Source: Limanda limanda
Taxonomy: Eukaryota; Chordata; Actinopteri; Pleuronectiformes; Pleuronectidae
Assembly (NCBI RefSeq): GCF_963576545.1
Contig: NC_083648.1
Coordinates: 24,277,042-24,341,041 of the forward strand
DNA: 64,000 bases
Direction of reading: 5' to 3'
A model generated the notes under the pieces. It did not search any database and was not told the DNA's origin. It was given only the letters and a program-made list of their open reading frames with translations. Positions 12,521-25,240 of the stretch are shown here, piece after piece (position 1 is the first letter of the stretch; each line of letters opens with the position of its first letter). A program made the position numbers and the translations under genes.

Positions 12521-12912
12521 AAAGGGATACTTCACCTTAAAATGTAAATTGAGTTTGTTTGGCTGTCCGGTGTGTCCTTGAGATCGTGAACGCGGCTCAG
12601 AGGAGGATATCAGAGCACATTTCTGCTAAACACGCGGTTTAAATGATTATGTTTCAAGCCAAATATGAATGTTGGTGCTTACGGACACTTGGATGACACC
12701 ACAGGAGCAGTATGGAAGCATGTTATGTTTATATTCGGTTGTTTTTTTACGTCTGAAGAAGAGGTCCAATTAACTTCAATTGCATTGGATTTGGCTGCAA
12801 CGCTGTTTACCCCCTGAGACTTTGCGGAATCAAACACTTCACCCACTCCTCCATCAGCATAGTGGTGAGTACTGTATAATGAATTTTTATTTTGCTGTGA
12901 ACTATTCCTTTC
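12521..12912. mobile_element. TTAA-type MITE (piggyBac- or Kolobok-like)
   Basis: The left end reads TTAAAGGGATACTTCACC from 12519 and the right end GTGAACTATTCCTTTC to about 12912. These are imperfect inverted repeats of the AAAGGGATA(G/C)TTCACC kind common in fish genomes. The length is about 390 bp and there is no coding capacity. A TTAA lies at the left boundary; the right one is degenerate. Related, partly deleted copies lie at 13640-13850 and 49850-49945. The transposase family is inferred from the TTAA and is not proven. Confidence 0.65.
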
Positions 12913-13261
12913 AGGTTTGTTTCCCCAGTTTTAGCAGTGGACACTGTGATGAACAACCATCAATAGCTCCACACCTTTTTCAAATGATTCTTCTTTCTGC
13001 GGAATTTCCTGTGCATGCAGTAAAATGCTGCTGAAGCTTCTCTTCATTTATGAAAAAGGCTACAATTTCCCAAGGTTAATGGAGAGTTACTCTCTCAATG
13101 TATTTATATCAAGATAAAATATTTAATAATGCATCTACTTCTCTGAGCTACTGAACAACAGCAACAAAACATATGGTGCATAAACACAGGAGAAAGTTTA
13201 AGCGGCCCTTGTTGCTGTCAAAGATAAACTGTATCGTGAAGGAGCAAGGTTGGAAACTTAC

Positions 13262-13429
13262 TCTGTGGAAACTTTGGGGGGTTGTCGTTGACATCAGTGA
13301 GGGTGATGTTGACCATAGTGGATCCAGACAGTCCTCCAACAGAGCCCGCCATGTCTTTGGCCTGGATCACCAGAGCGTAGTGATCCCTTGTCTCTCGGTC
13401 AATGTTGGACATTGCTGTTCGGATGACAC
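13262..13429 (-). CDS. cdh18: Type II cadherin exon encoding the second part of EC2
   Basis: Third visible cadherin exon, 168 bp, with acceptor aacag above 13429 and donor GTAAG at 13261-13257. The phase-1 join restores the glycine of the preceding PKTG. The translation continues [20 protein letters not shown], then [17 protein letters not shown] and the EC2-EC3 linker [16 protein letters not shown] stands in for the usual MDRE/LDRE calcium motif, a conservative change. The segment QAKDM(A/G)G..GGLSGST is diagnostic of type II cadherins. It lies 34 kb downstream of the previous exon and 3.2 kb before the next. Confidence 0.95.
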
Positions 13430-13639
13430 CTGTTATAAAGATGAGAGGGCAAAGTATGTTTACACAATGTTTAATTTGGTAATACGTTATAAAATTACAT
13501 CATTATAACTGTTTATCAATGCTGATTAAAGCGAATTTCTTCTGTAATCTTCTGAAACGCATTCATAAAACTTAGAAATATTACATAAGAAATTACATTG
13601 AAAAGTGTTCAGTCATCTCTCGAGCAGCATTCACGATTG

Positions 13640-13850
13640 GATCACAGAGGACATTTAGGCTTAAAACATGGTGTAAATTACACGGTTCGAGTCGGACTTG
13701 AATGTTGGAGCATGCAGACACTTGGATGACACCACAGGAGCAGTATGGAGGCATTTTATGTTTTTTTCTGTATTTGTTTTTTGCGTTTGAAGAATCGGTT
13801 ACCATTTTCTTCATATGAATTGGACTTGGCTGCAACGCTGTTTACCCCTG
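13640..13850. mobile_element. Partial second copy of the TTAA-type MITE
   Basis: The stretch repeats the internal wording of the element at 12521-12912: ACTTGGATGACACCACAGGA, GCAGTATGGA, and TTGGCTGCAACGCTGTTTAC in the same order and orientation. The two copies lie less than 1 kb apart on either side of the EC2b exon. Neither inverted-repeat end of this copy is clear, so it looks like a truncated, diverged copy. Confidence 0.65.
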
Positions 13851-14159
13851 AAACTCCTAAAAAGTTTTGTTATTTTTTTTCCAGTATATTTTTAATAACT
13901 GAAAACCTACATATTGAGGGACATGATATCCATGAGAGTGTCTGTGATCTAATAAAAAATGTGGATATGGATTTAAATGGGATTTTTTAAGGGGACTGCT
14001 GCACTCATAATACCAACAGTCTCACCTTTGCGTTTTAGCATTATGTCTTTTCATTTCTTGCATTATGTTACAAACTGCTGATTTTCAAATGTTAGCTTCT
14101 GTGGATAATAGATGCAGGCAGTCACTAAGTTTGGCATTTATGTTGCAGGTGCAATATGG
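13851..14159. other. Intron sequence, nothing recognised
   Basis: Start of the 34-kb intron between the two EC2 exons, between a MITE remnant and a LINE remnant. It is AT-rich with short open frames only, and no feature can be supported. Confidence 0.6.
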
Positions 14160-14261
14160 TGCCTCTCTAGCGGCAGCCCGTTACGGCAGCTCTCGCTAAC
14201 TTATAGCTTATTTTTCTTTCTAACGTCTAATTTGGCTCTTTTTTCATTTTATTTTTTTCAG

Positions 14262-14950
14262 CGCCCATTGTCTTTGGAGTAGTTTACTGGGGCAGCAGCA
14301 TTTCCACTGCTGACGAGAAGAGACTGGACAGACTGATTAAGAGGGCCAGCTCCATCCACCCTTGACCCAGTGGAGGTGGTTTAACAGAGGAGGATGATAG
14401 TGAAGCTGTCTTTTCTGATGGACAACCAGTCCCACCCCCTGCAGGACACCATCACAGCACTGGGCAGCTCCTTCATCCACGGACTGATCCTCCCTAAGTG
14501 TCTGAGGGAGAAGTATCGCAGGTCGTTCCCTCCTGCAGCAGTAAGACTGTAAAACCAGCTCTGCTCCCAGTAGACCACACGCACCTTTAATGGTCTTCTG
14601 CACTTAACTCAAGTTTCACTTGTTAACTGTCCAATATTCATATCTGTGCGTGAAATTCAATGGCTAATGTGCAATCTATTTCACTATACATATGTTCACA
14701 CTGTTAATATTCTGTTACCCTGTATATGAGCTTTATATTCAATCTATATATTATACATCCCCTTACATTTTAAGTATCGGCATCCTACTTATTATTACTT
14801 TTACTATTACTGATGTCTATTTTGAATTGTACCATTGTCAATTTCCTGGGCTCATTCTAAATTCATCACACAGATACATTTTACTTGTTAATAATACATT
14901 TCACTTTTCATGTTTTACATTGCCTCATGAAATATAGATGGCATTATCAA
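14262..14950 (+). mobile_element. 5'-truncated LINE: reverse transcriptase C-terminus plus 3' tail
   Basis: In the plus strand, 14275-14335 reads VVYWGSSISTADEKRLDRL, followed after frame changes by LMDNQSHPLQDTITALGSSF and LPKCLREKYRRSFLPAAV-like residues up to about 14552. This order is the extreme C-terminal region of a fish non-LTR reverse transcriptase ORF2 as I recall it. Frame changes near 14350 and 14390 inactivate it. A low-complexity AT-rich 3' region follows. The 5' portion of the element is missing, as usual for LINEs. Confidence 0.65.
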
Positions 14951-17900
14951 TATTAAAGGCAATTTAATTAAAACAACCTTATTTAATTTGATCTAATCAC
15001 CCATTGTATTATTCAATTGTTTGAGGAAATGTTTTTTAAATCTTGAGAACTTGAAAACTAAAAATAGATTTGACACAGCTTGTATTCCTGTTTGCTTATT
15101 GCTTCCTAATAAAACAATCAATTTTAGATGTATTCATTTTAAATAATTTCGCAGTCAAGACGTGCAGCCAAGAAACAATGTGTTTCCTCCTGTAGCAGGC
15201 CAGTTTGAGTAAATGGGTCTTTAGCTTCTTGAAGGCCTCTACAGCAGAGACTGCAGACAGTATGTCTGATAAGCATTCCACAGTGAACTGATAAAAACGT
15301 CCTTCAATCAGGATTCTGTATCAAAAACTACAGTTTAATACAAGGCTAAATTTTAATAAAAAGTTTTACGTCTAGAATCAAGGGTGGGAGAAGATCACCT
15401 GCCTAAGTAAAAGTGCAAACATTGTAAAAATATTCAACCATGAGTTAAGGCCTGCAGTAACATTATACTCAAATACTTAAGCTTCGTTGAAAAAATAGTG
15501 ACTGTGAGGCAAATCTTTACCTGTGACGAATTAGTTATCTCGGTATTTTGCGATTTAAGGGCTCCATTACAGAATTATAGTTTGATGTGTCTCCATACAT
15601 GTTGTACAAGCACAAGCTGTGCTTCAACAGAAAACAATACCATTTGTATTTGTATTGTATGTTCAATTATTTTGCACAGTGGGGTACTTATATACATTAT
15701 ATACTACTGGGCCGTTTTGTGGTGGTAAAATGCCAGGTGTTATAAAACTATTTACTTTTTCTGACCTTCAAATTAGTTTTACCTGTCTGTGTGTTATTTT
15801 GGTGTCTCTGTATTCAGAACACACCTGGGCTGGTGGGGAACAAACAGCTGTTGCCAGTTGTTGCTATTATGGTAGAAGTGCTGAAAACAAATGTCTCAGA
15901 ATCATGTCTGGAATCCAGAGTCAATCTGCAACTAATTTGATGATTTTGCCCTCGCGAACAAACATAATACTTCAAGCATATGCAGAGCAACACTAGAATG
16001 ATGCAGAAAATGTTAATAAACTAATTTAATTAGACAATCCCCGCTCAGCGGATGCAGCAGCTGCATTTAAAATCTGCATACAGTTAATGAGGTCTCACAG
16101 GAACATCTGTAAATTAGTCTGCAATGATCTATAAAGGGAGCTAAGTGATTATTGCTATATCTGTTATCCACAGCTGCTTTATGCTCTGTGAAATGCTTTT
16201 TCAGTTCATGCTGCACGATCAACAACCAAGTCTGCCTTCATTAGAAGGGATCTATTATTGCTTTTCCCTAAATTCTGTCATGTACATGTTATATATTACA
16301 GTGTTTACTGCTAATTTAATTCGATCGATGCTGGTAATGAGGGTGCAAGTCCACTCGCACGTGCAACAGATTCCGAGTGACAGGTACACATACCAATTAG
16401 TGGAAGATAAGTTAAGAGAAACAACTGTATTGCATGCCACAACTGCAGAGGTCGGATTTTTTGCGTGGATGGTGAAAACATAATGGATCATAGTGCAAGC
16501 ATGCAGTAGCTCAACAGCACCACAGAGAGCATGGCTGCAAATAGTGCTTTACACAACAAGTTAGAGATCCCTTATGTTATTATGATAAGTTGAAAATGTC
16601 TTTGTTCATTGTGAAATTGTAGCAGTAAAAATTTGAGCCATAACGGCCTAGATAATTAATGGGAAACACTGTATTTAAAGTTTTTAAATAATGTGGTAAA
16701 GTAATCCCAGTAGGACAAAAACTCGTGCGCACACTTCTCGGAAGGCAAAGTTTGTTCTACATCAGCTCGTCATGGATTTCTCTATAAGGTAATCTTCTCC
16801 AGGCACAGCTCCTCCTCAGCTTCAATTACTAGTAGTTACTTTGTTTTACAGTTTTACTGAGGAAGAAGCGGTGCTCTTGAGTGCTCAGTGTAATGCCCCT
16901 CGGCAAGCCTCCAGATGTTTGGCCAATTAGATCATAGTAGGCTTTTAAAGAGTCCTCTAAAGGGAGCAGTAGCTAATATTGCCTGTTACAGAGCCTCAAC
17001 TGAGCACATGCATAACAGGTTGTCTAAGATAAATAAAGGACCTATTTTGAACAGTGAACTACGCAAAGCTGGATTTATATCACATATATACATATCAGTA
17101 GCTGGCTAAATTGTGTTACTCTCCCTGTTTATGCTATTTATGCAAAAAGTTGAGAAAACTTGTATGATTTGCTGGAGAAGTCATGGTCATTTTTGTTTTA
17201 GCTTCTGTGGTCAAGTTTCAATGTGACAAGGTTTCAGACATCCCAAATCCCCCTGGCATTGGAATGTGATTTGGGTGCTTGGATTAAAATTGGATAGTGC
17301 TTGACCACTTAAATGTGCAGGTGTTAATATACCCAAGATGCACTGAAGATAGATTGTGATCCGTTTGGCCAAACTACCAGAGGTGGACAAGTGATCAATA
17401 TGGGCAGTAATACATAATAGCATGTGACAATGTTTCGACACAGCTTGGCAGCCATTAGCCAGTAAACACAGGAGGACGGAGTGAAGACGAGACCTCATGA
17501 AAGGCAGACAAACGCAAACCCCCCCCCCAATTCTTTTATTTTTTGGGGGACCTGTGCAGACGAGAGGAGCTGGTGCCTTGAGCTGGACAGAGCGATAAAA
17601 TCTCACTATGGTCACATATTAACACCAGGTGTATATATAACCAGGCTAGCATCATGTGTAGAGAGGGAGCATCTGTACATGGAGTCAGAGTACAGAGACA
17701 GGCAGAGAGTGTTTATTAATCACCACCCCCTCTGACCTAGTATATTCTCCTTCACTCAGCCCTTTCGCGCTTTGTGCTGCTGCACATACATGAACCAAAA
17801 TAGCATGTGTGTGCTTGGACACAACCCACACAGTCTGTGCTCCCACTCGTACGTATCCCTTAAGGATCATGTCATAACAACTATATGTGTCTTTGTTCTC

Positions 17901-19196
17901 ATTTTCTAAATCTGATACTGTTTATCATTCTAAAAACGTTCTCATCTCATGCATATTCATGGTATCATTGTAAAGAGAATACTCTTGAGTTTTCCTTCTG
18001 CTCATTATTCCTAGACCTATTGCAGTTACGACACATATTTACACATATCAGTGGACTTTTGTTCTTAAAAATTTGCCTCCAGTTGTCCATGCATGTTTTT
18101 TTTTTACCCACAGACTACATTTTACTATGGTGGAACAATGCAGCTGCTAGATAGCAGCTAAGATGTTGATTGCTTTCTGATGCAACAGAAAAAAAAATAC
18201 TTAGGAGGACCTTCAAAGCTTTCAAACAAGGTATTACAAAAATGTATTCACATATGATACTAGGATGGTATTCAGAGTTCATAAGAAACAACCAGGCAGG
18301 GGAGACATTACCCCTCCTGAATATAAATTAATCTCTAAGCATGTGCATCCTCTGAATATGATAATACAGCCCTCCAATGTGTTATTTACTTTGAGTGTTC
18401 ATTTTTGAAAATAACTTTGAGACTAATTTTGGGTTTAACTTTCCGTGTACTGTTTTATATTTAAGTTCATTATTTATGTGCGGAAACTATTCAATAAAAT
18501 GTCAAAGTCTCACTCTCTTATTTTACACACATTAAAACGAATGGACTACCAACTGTATTTATAGTTACCGCATATAAATAATGAACTTAAAAATAAAAAT
18601 AAAAGGAAGGGTGGGAGTAAAGACAATATGGTCATAACAGTGTAAACACATGGTAATATACATGAAAGCAAAAGGTATCAATGACATCAAATTATAATGT
18701 AGGGTAAGTTAGGATGAATAAGAACAAAATACTTTATTTCCCTCAAATAACAGCTCGGCACACATTCTACATAAACATGTGTTCTCTCTTATGTTTTACT
18801 TTCAGATGAGTTACGTCGACTGACTGTTGCTGTGTTACTGTTCCTCTTCAGGTGTACTTCACAACAAAAGAGCAACTGAGTCACAGTGGCATGAGCCAGT
18901 GGAGGATCTCATTGTTTGAGTGTGTTCTTAAAATCCACTTGCAGTCCACTTGGCTTCTGAGGTCAATAACTGGAAATGCAGTAAGTCACACATGCACTAT
19001 ATTCAAATGGAATATTTTGTGTGCGCGGTACAGTTTATTCTCGAGCTGTGTGATTTTAAGAGATGGAGTCTTGAGCATGCGAAACAAAGGTAACGGCAAA
19101 AGTAGCAGCCTGAAGGAGTGAAATCGAGTAAAAATGACCTAATTCTGAAAAATATCCACACTTAGAAGGTCTGAACTGGTTCTAACAAGGACAGAA
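14951..19196. other. Intron sequence, no gene recognised
   Basis: About 4.2 kb of the large intron. A C run lies around 17520-17528 and a T run at 18097-18106. The open frames, including a 134-codon one on the minus strand at 17211-17615 and a 125-codon one at 15619-15996, carry no domain motif or codon bias. I see no complete transposable element here. Confidence 0.6.

Positions 19197-19197
<1 letters not shown>

Positions 19198-19257
<60 letters not shown>
19198..19257 (+). repeat. (CA)n microsatellite
   Basis: About thirty uninterrupted CA dinucleotides, ending in a CATAC variant. Typical polymorphic vertebrate microsatellite in intronic DNA. Confidence 0.97.
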
Positions 19258-19261
<4 letters not shown>

Positions 19262-19518
19262 GACACATAATTTCTACCCTTACCCTACACACACTTCTCC
19301 CACATGAGATGAAGGCAGTGTTGAGCCTGGAGGCTCTGCTCCACTGCATTACTCGCTTCACAGGCTTACAAAGCAGAGAGCCATCTGGCCTTATCAGCCC
19401 CTTTAGACTGAGCACAGAGATACAGTGCAGCCTGGTCAGGACAGGCAGCACACATTATGCACCTGTACTACACAGAGGGACCGGGGGAGGGACATATCCG
19501 GAGCGACAGACATGGACT

Positions 19519-19556
19519 GAGTAAGTGAGTGCATGAGTGAGTGAGTGAGTGAGTGA
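19519..19556 (+). repeat. (GAGT)n microsatellite
   Basis: Imperfect GAGT/AAGT tetranucleotide repeats with interruptions such as GCAT, immediately upstream of the GA array. Confidence 0.85.
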
Positions 19557-19610
19557 GCAAGACAGAGGACAACAGGAACTAGAGAGCGTCTGAAAATGAG
19601 AGTAGGGGAC

Positions 19611-19613
<3 letters not shown>

Positions 19614-19680
<67 letters not shown>
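19614..19680 (+). repeat. (GA)n microsatellite
   Basis: An uninterrupted run of about 33 GA dinucleotides. The overlapping Ser-Leu open frames on the minus strand are translations of this array and not genes. Confidence 0.97.
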
Positions 19681-19682
<2 letters not shown>

Positions 19683-19699
19683 AAGAAAAGTAGCCATGG

Positions 19700-20779
19700 A
19701 CTGGAGGAATCTTGTCTTAGCAGAGGTGGAAGCATAGATCAACTCTGATAAATCAGACAGGGAGAAAAATCAGCACTGAGACTGGTGGAATTAGTTTTCA
19801 CTAGGTTTTATTTTTATGTGTTTATATTTTTTGTGCCAATGTTGAATTTGATTAGAAGGGACATATTTTCCCAGACGGCTGTATAATCCATGCTTCAGTT
19901 CTTTTGACAGAATGACATAAAACTGGCCTCCACCAGCAGAAAACCCAAAAAGACCCTGAGCCGTGCACATCCTGCCACCCGCTCCGCTCTGAAATGAGAG
20001 CAGCCCAAATAATACAAGGATTGTATGCAGGGAATTGCATTTGATTGCAAATTCTACTCAGTCAAGAGCACTTGACATTATGAATGGAGCTTTCTAATGC
20101 TTGCCCCAGACCCATTTTTTACTGTAATCCGTCGCACACAGACAGAGAGTGAGGAAGAGCGGAGGAACAGATAAGGGGAGGATATTTTTCACTTCTTTAG
20201 AAACAGACACATATCAGAAAGCAGGGGGGAGGGAAGCTATGAATAGGAATAGTAGGACGTGTCTGCTTTCATGTTCTTAGGGGATTGTCTGCACAGGTAT
20301 TTAACATCTTAAATGTGTTAGTTATTAAAGTTATTAATCTTTCAACATTTCTGGAATGATTAAATTAAATTCTTTGGCAACTAGGCTGCCACTACTGACA
20401 CAGGATATTAGAACTAGAAAAATGGAAATACAAGTATATTGTAGAAAGTGGGCAAAGGTAGAGTGTGGCAATCCATTGAGTGCATGTGATCCAATTAACA
20501 TTACAGCAGAGAAAGGAATTCAGCCTATTAACCACTATAGTTGCGAAGAAACACCTGATGTTAATGTGTTCAAATCAAGAAAGAGACATTTCACTGATTG
20601 TTGTCGCTCTCAAGAAGCAAACAATGTTTTTGTTTTATAATACAAGTGTCTCTGTGACATGGACAATTGTGCTGCAGCAAGTTCATTAGAAGATGGTGAA
20701 CTGTGACCATGAAGGGATGAACATGGTCACCAACAGTATTCACATACACTGTTACATTGAAACCATGATAAATGATATT
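19700..20779. other. Intron sequence, nothing recognised
   Basis: Between the GA array and a repeat fragment there is about 1.1 kb of unannotatable intronic DNA. The longest frame (94 codons, 20356-20640 plus) has no recognisable domain. Confidence 0.6.
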
Positions 20780-21010
20780 AGGGCCCAATGTGTGTCAAGA
20801 AATCATCCTCGACACCATCACACCAGCAGCAGCAGCCTGCACTGTTGACAAGAAGCAGGTTGTCTCCATGGATTCATGCTGTTGACTCCAGATTGTGACT
20901 CTACCATGTGCAGCCTCAGCAGAAAGAGTTTCCTCATCATTCTGAGAAAAAACCCTGGAGACTGTTGTGAGTGAAAATCCCAGGAGATCAGCAGCTTGTA
21001 CGTTAAAAAG
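20780..21010. repeat. Degenerate interspersed repeat of unknown class
   Basis: The sequence around 20940-20995 (ctggagactgttgtgagtga, then aatcccaggagatcagcag) belongs to a repeat I recognise from many fish genomes. Upstream parts (catggattcatgctgttgac) fit the same family but are decayed. Boundaries and class are not determinable by eye. Confidence 0.45.
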
Positions 21011-21572
21011 ACTTCTGACGTGACTTTTCCGTCACAGACATCTTAAGTAATATAATGTCGAATTTATTTCACCGCTGTATCAGCTCTTTTACCTCTCGGT
21101 CCGCTCCAACTTTCATGTTGTGTCACACCGCAATTGCCTTGAGGTAAAGTTGTAAAGTATTGACCATTATGCCTATTTGTACCTTGATTGGTCTCAGGTC
21201 TTTCACCATCTGCTAACTATTAACAATCCTGTCTTTAATAACAAGTCCTTCAAATGAAACAATATATGTAATTTGTCCACAGCCACAGCTGTTTGATGAT
21301 GCATTTGTCAGCAGGACAGCATCATTTGTCTTTGCCTCCCTCAACTGAGAGAATACACAACAGTTAACAGCATCAGGCCTCCTGTACAAAAACTGCTGAA
21401 ACAACCAGAGTTGTTGGCAGTGATTCAGGAATCACGCTGATAGAGTCTGACATTAATCAAAACAGTATAGTTCAGGAGCCTCCATCACAAATAGCTAAGA
21501 TCTGCCTCATAATCATTAATAAATATAAACCTCACACTGGAAACGGATCTCTTAAATCTCAATATAACTTGA

Positions 21573-21594
21573 CCCTAACCCTAACCCTAACCCT
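21573..21594 (+). repeat. Short interstitial telomere-like (CCCTAA)n tract
   Basis: Between three and four consecutive copies of CCCTAA, the vertebrate telomere repeat. It is too short to be a relic telomere with confidence. Short tracts like this can arise at repaired breaks or by chance. Confidence 0.8.
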
Positions 21595-21599
21595 TATTT

Positions 21600-24425
21600 G
21601 AGAGGTAGGGGAAAGACTGCGCTGGTCAGATACATAGGAGTGAACAGTCAGATATTCCAGTTTGTATCTCTACATGTTGCACCTGGGCCCACTGAACCAT
21701 ATGCTCTCCATATGGAGAGGACTGCAGTACTGAACTGTGAAGAAAGGAGATTCAGGTTATCCACATGATTACACAGATTCACACTGTTCCATACAGTATA
21801 GACCTGATGAGATAACGGTTACTATGCTCGTAACTCACATATACATGTCCAGTCGTAACATCAATGTTTGAGTGACCTGCAGCCAATTTATGGCAGTTTG
21901 TACATTTACTTGTCTAAATAAATGCAGTGCATCATTAAGAGAATTATAGTTATTCATAAAACGCTCATGTGCAAACCAAGTTCAAGTCCACTTTAAATAA
22001 TACTAAGTAATTTTAAATCTGCATGAAAGAAAGTTTTGTTAACAAAAAATGAAACTTCATATAGAGGAAACTTCAGCTTTCCTGCAGCAATGGAAGTAAA
22101 AAAAACAATGCAAACAATGACGTACTCACGCTCCAGCTCTACAAAGTACAGTGTTGGATAAAACTAGATTTATTATTATTATTATATAATGTTATATACA
22201 TTAGTATTATGACAATACTGGATGTATTTCTGTATGTTTCTATCAGAGTGGTTAGAAAAAAAAAAGAAACACAATAAAATCAGACTGGTTGGTCAGGTCC
22301 TACGGCAACATAATGACCCGAAACAGAGGCAGACGGAGGCTCCACATGATGAAGAGCACCACAGTCTACAGACTTAAAGGAGAATGAATGGGTTTTGTTC
22401 TCAGTTTGTCCTTTTTCTCTAAATGTGTTCTATGTTTTTTTGTTTGTTTTGTGAAGGTCTCCATCGCCCAAAGTCTGTGGTAAAGAGAGCTCCACGGTGG
22501 AAACTTTTGACCAATCACAATAAAGTGGGCTGGCTGGCCAATCAGACCAGACTGGCCTTTACCGCTTTATCTGGCCTTAAAAAGACAGGACCCAAAATCA
22601 AACTATTTTAGACAGATGTTGAAAAGAGGAGCATCAGCACAGGACAGTATGAGGAAGGTGATGTTTCCTGAACATGAGAATACGTTGAGCTGAAGAGAAC
22701 CGCAGCACATTGATGTGAACGCCCAAAGTTGTGCTGGGGCTAACCTTGCGAACAAATACCATTATAAAAATAACGTCACAAGTGTGTCAACTGCTGGATG
22801 AGTCAACATTTTTGATTGAATTTAGAATCTAAGATTATTTGATGGTTTCACAGATTTCTTTTTTTTTGACACACGGCATCTTGTGTGTGTGTCAGTGTTT
22901 TGTGCCCTGCAGGAACCGCACACAGGAAAAACGTGTCCATGTACCACAGGCTAACATTTGCCACATCAACCAGAACACAGATTTATTTAACCCTAACCCT
23001 CCACCAACAACAGTATCTGACCCTTTAAAAGGTTAATGTTCCTCTATTTTCACCAGCTGGTCTTTTGCCTTGTGGTGCTCAGCCAAACCTGGAAAAGAGC
23101 AGTAAAACTGCAATCAAGCAGCAGAGTCAGAGATAATTGTGTTTGGGCTGATCACTACAAGTATCCAACTCTTTAACATAAACATACCCTGCAGCAGCTG
23201 ATGTAAGACACTGAACCTTGGTTATTTTTACCAAGGTAAATGAATACTTTGTGAGCAGAGGAAAAACAAATTTAAAGATTTCTTGTACAAACAAAGTGCT
23301 GTAGGCAGGTTGCTCATGTCACCATTACCTGGTTTGGTGTGTATCCATAAATATCGTCAATGCTCTCTATTAAAGTATGTTGTTCACAATCTGTGACTTT
23401 GATTATTTATTTTCAAAAATAAATAGGTAAATTTTAATAAAAATAAATGTACTTTCTATAAAATCAATCACTTTGACCTGGGATCAGCCTTTGACATCAG
23501 CAAAATAGAAATTGAATAACATAATATAATAGATAGTGATTAAAATGGTGATCAAATGTATCCTTCTATAAATGTGTGTGTATCCAAGGCCAGATAGATC
23601 AGAGCTCCGTTTTTCTCCAAAAATATGAGGAAATCTATAAATAATACATCACTGAGAGACACTGAGTGACATGTTCCTTTATCACCATCAAGACACACAT
23701 TAGTTCAATTTGACTCAGTCCCACAGACACCGCTCTGCTGCCCCAAATACTCACCGGAGCACCGAATTTGGATTAATCCTTTGCTGAAAATAGTTCACAA
23801 CATGTTTTCTATTTCCACTCTATTGAGTTATTATTGTCAGGAACTGCCGTGTCCATTCTTTGGGTGAGGAAATTACAAGTCAATTTATAAAATAAGACTA
23901 GTTTCTGATCCTTTTGAGCCAGAAATTTAGACTTATCGCACAGACGAGAAATGTATTAAAGAAAGTCTACAAAAGATCATCCATCAGGAAATGATGCAGC
24001 CACAAACCAGTATTACACATGTAATTATTGATATCATATTACTATTACACATATGATCATGTTGTGTAAACAGTCGAGTGCCTCTTAAATTATTTACATG
24101 TATTTCCGTCATAATAGGGGAACTCCATGGTCCACACTCCAACAAAGCAGGTATTAGTGATATATTCTCTTTCTCAGACACTGATATGCTTGTCGGTGAC
24201 CTCTTCCACTCTGTTTCTGAACCATCCAGGCGCCTACACACAAATGGTGCAGTCAGAGTGGTGTCTGCCCGTGGTAGTGTGTGGGAGATGCAGACTCTCT
24301 GGCATGGCAAATAAAATTGTATTTAATACTACAACTATGAATGAAAATTCCGGCAGGGATTTTGACTCCTTTCCAGCCACCCTTTTCACGCAAACCACCA
24401 GACCTCTAATTTTTTAGGGTAACCC
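21600..24425. other. Intron sequence, no gene recognised
   Basis: About 2.8 kb. It is AT-rich with some short runs (TTATTATTATTATA near 22167, T9 near 22859). No defensible coding region or complete mobile element is seen. Confidence 0.6.
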
Positions 24426-24429
24426 CATT

Positions 24430-25240
24430 TGTTGATGATGCCAGACTAGCAAAGAAGTAGGCGGCGCAGTAACTCACATCCCTTTGCCATGTTTTCAATG
24501 ACGTCACTATTGTCAAGTGTGCCTCACTATTACCATTGACAACTCCGTGGTAGCCCCAGTGTGTGACACTCGACAGTGAACTCTCCCTTACTGACAACAT
24601 TACTGCAACTACCTGCTCCTATCGATACATGCTGCACAACATCAGGAGAATACGTCCCCTTCTCACGTGTAGACTACTGCAACTTCCTCCTGGCAGGTCT
24701 GCCTGCTAATGCCATCTGACCTCTGCAGCTCATCCACAATGCAGCAGCTCGACTGGTCTTTAATCAACCTAAGTTTACTCACAATACTCCTCTCCTCTGC
24801 TCCCTTCACTGGTTACCAGTGGCTACCCGCATCCACTTCAAGACACTTGTACTTGAGTACTGTGCTGATGAAGGATCAGGTCCAGTCTGCATCCAGGACA
24901 TGGTCAAACGTTACACCCCAGGACGTTCACTCCGCTCTGCATCTGCCAATCGGCTTGTGGCTCCATCATTGCGACTAACCACTCAACAAAATCACGACTG
25001 CTTGCGAGCAACCCATTGACATCAGGACAGCAGAAAGTCAAGACATCTTCTGCCGCAGATTAAAGTCACATCTGATCCAACTACACCTTGGTTAAGAAGA
25101 TGATGTCTAATAAACCACGGTAAAGAAAAGAGCAAATTGTACTTACTTGATTCTTGCTGTTCTGGGTTAGAACCCTCATGGTTGTATGCTTTATGTAAGT
25201 TGCTTTGGATAAAAGCATCAGCTACATGAAACGTAAAAGT
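24430..25240 (+). mobile_element. L2-family LINE, degenerate C-terminus and 3' tail
   Basis: Plus-strand frames show the L2 reverse-transcriptase C-terminus in order. A YRYMLHNIRRIRPLL-like block lies around 24617-24662. Next come a cysteine/leucine-rich RLLQLP segment and HNAAARLV-like residues, then KTLVLEYC, EGSGPVCIQDMVKRYTPG and RSLRSASANRLVAPSL (24819-25000), and RTAESQDIFCRRLKSHLI-like residues near 25025-25080. The 3' end near 25190-25235 reads TTGCTTTGGATAAAAGCATC, the hallmark of L2 tails. Frame changes and stops show it is dead. The 5' part is absent. Confidence 0.75.

Larger units (their letters stand above)
10019..13261. other. Cadherin intron between the EC2 and EC3 exons
   Basis: A 3.2-kb intron. 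It contains a Harbinger-type MITE and a TTAA-type MITE, listed separately, and a short GT run after 11197. The remaining sequence (10019-10660, 11215-12515, 12915-13260) shows no gene or recognisable element. Confidence 0.7.

Noticed and set aside
17211..17615. 134-codon minus-strand frame
   Set aside because: Includes a poly-G/poly-C stretch and no motif. No support beyond length.
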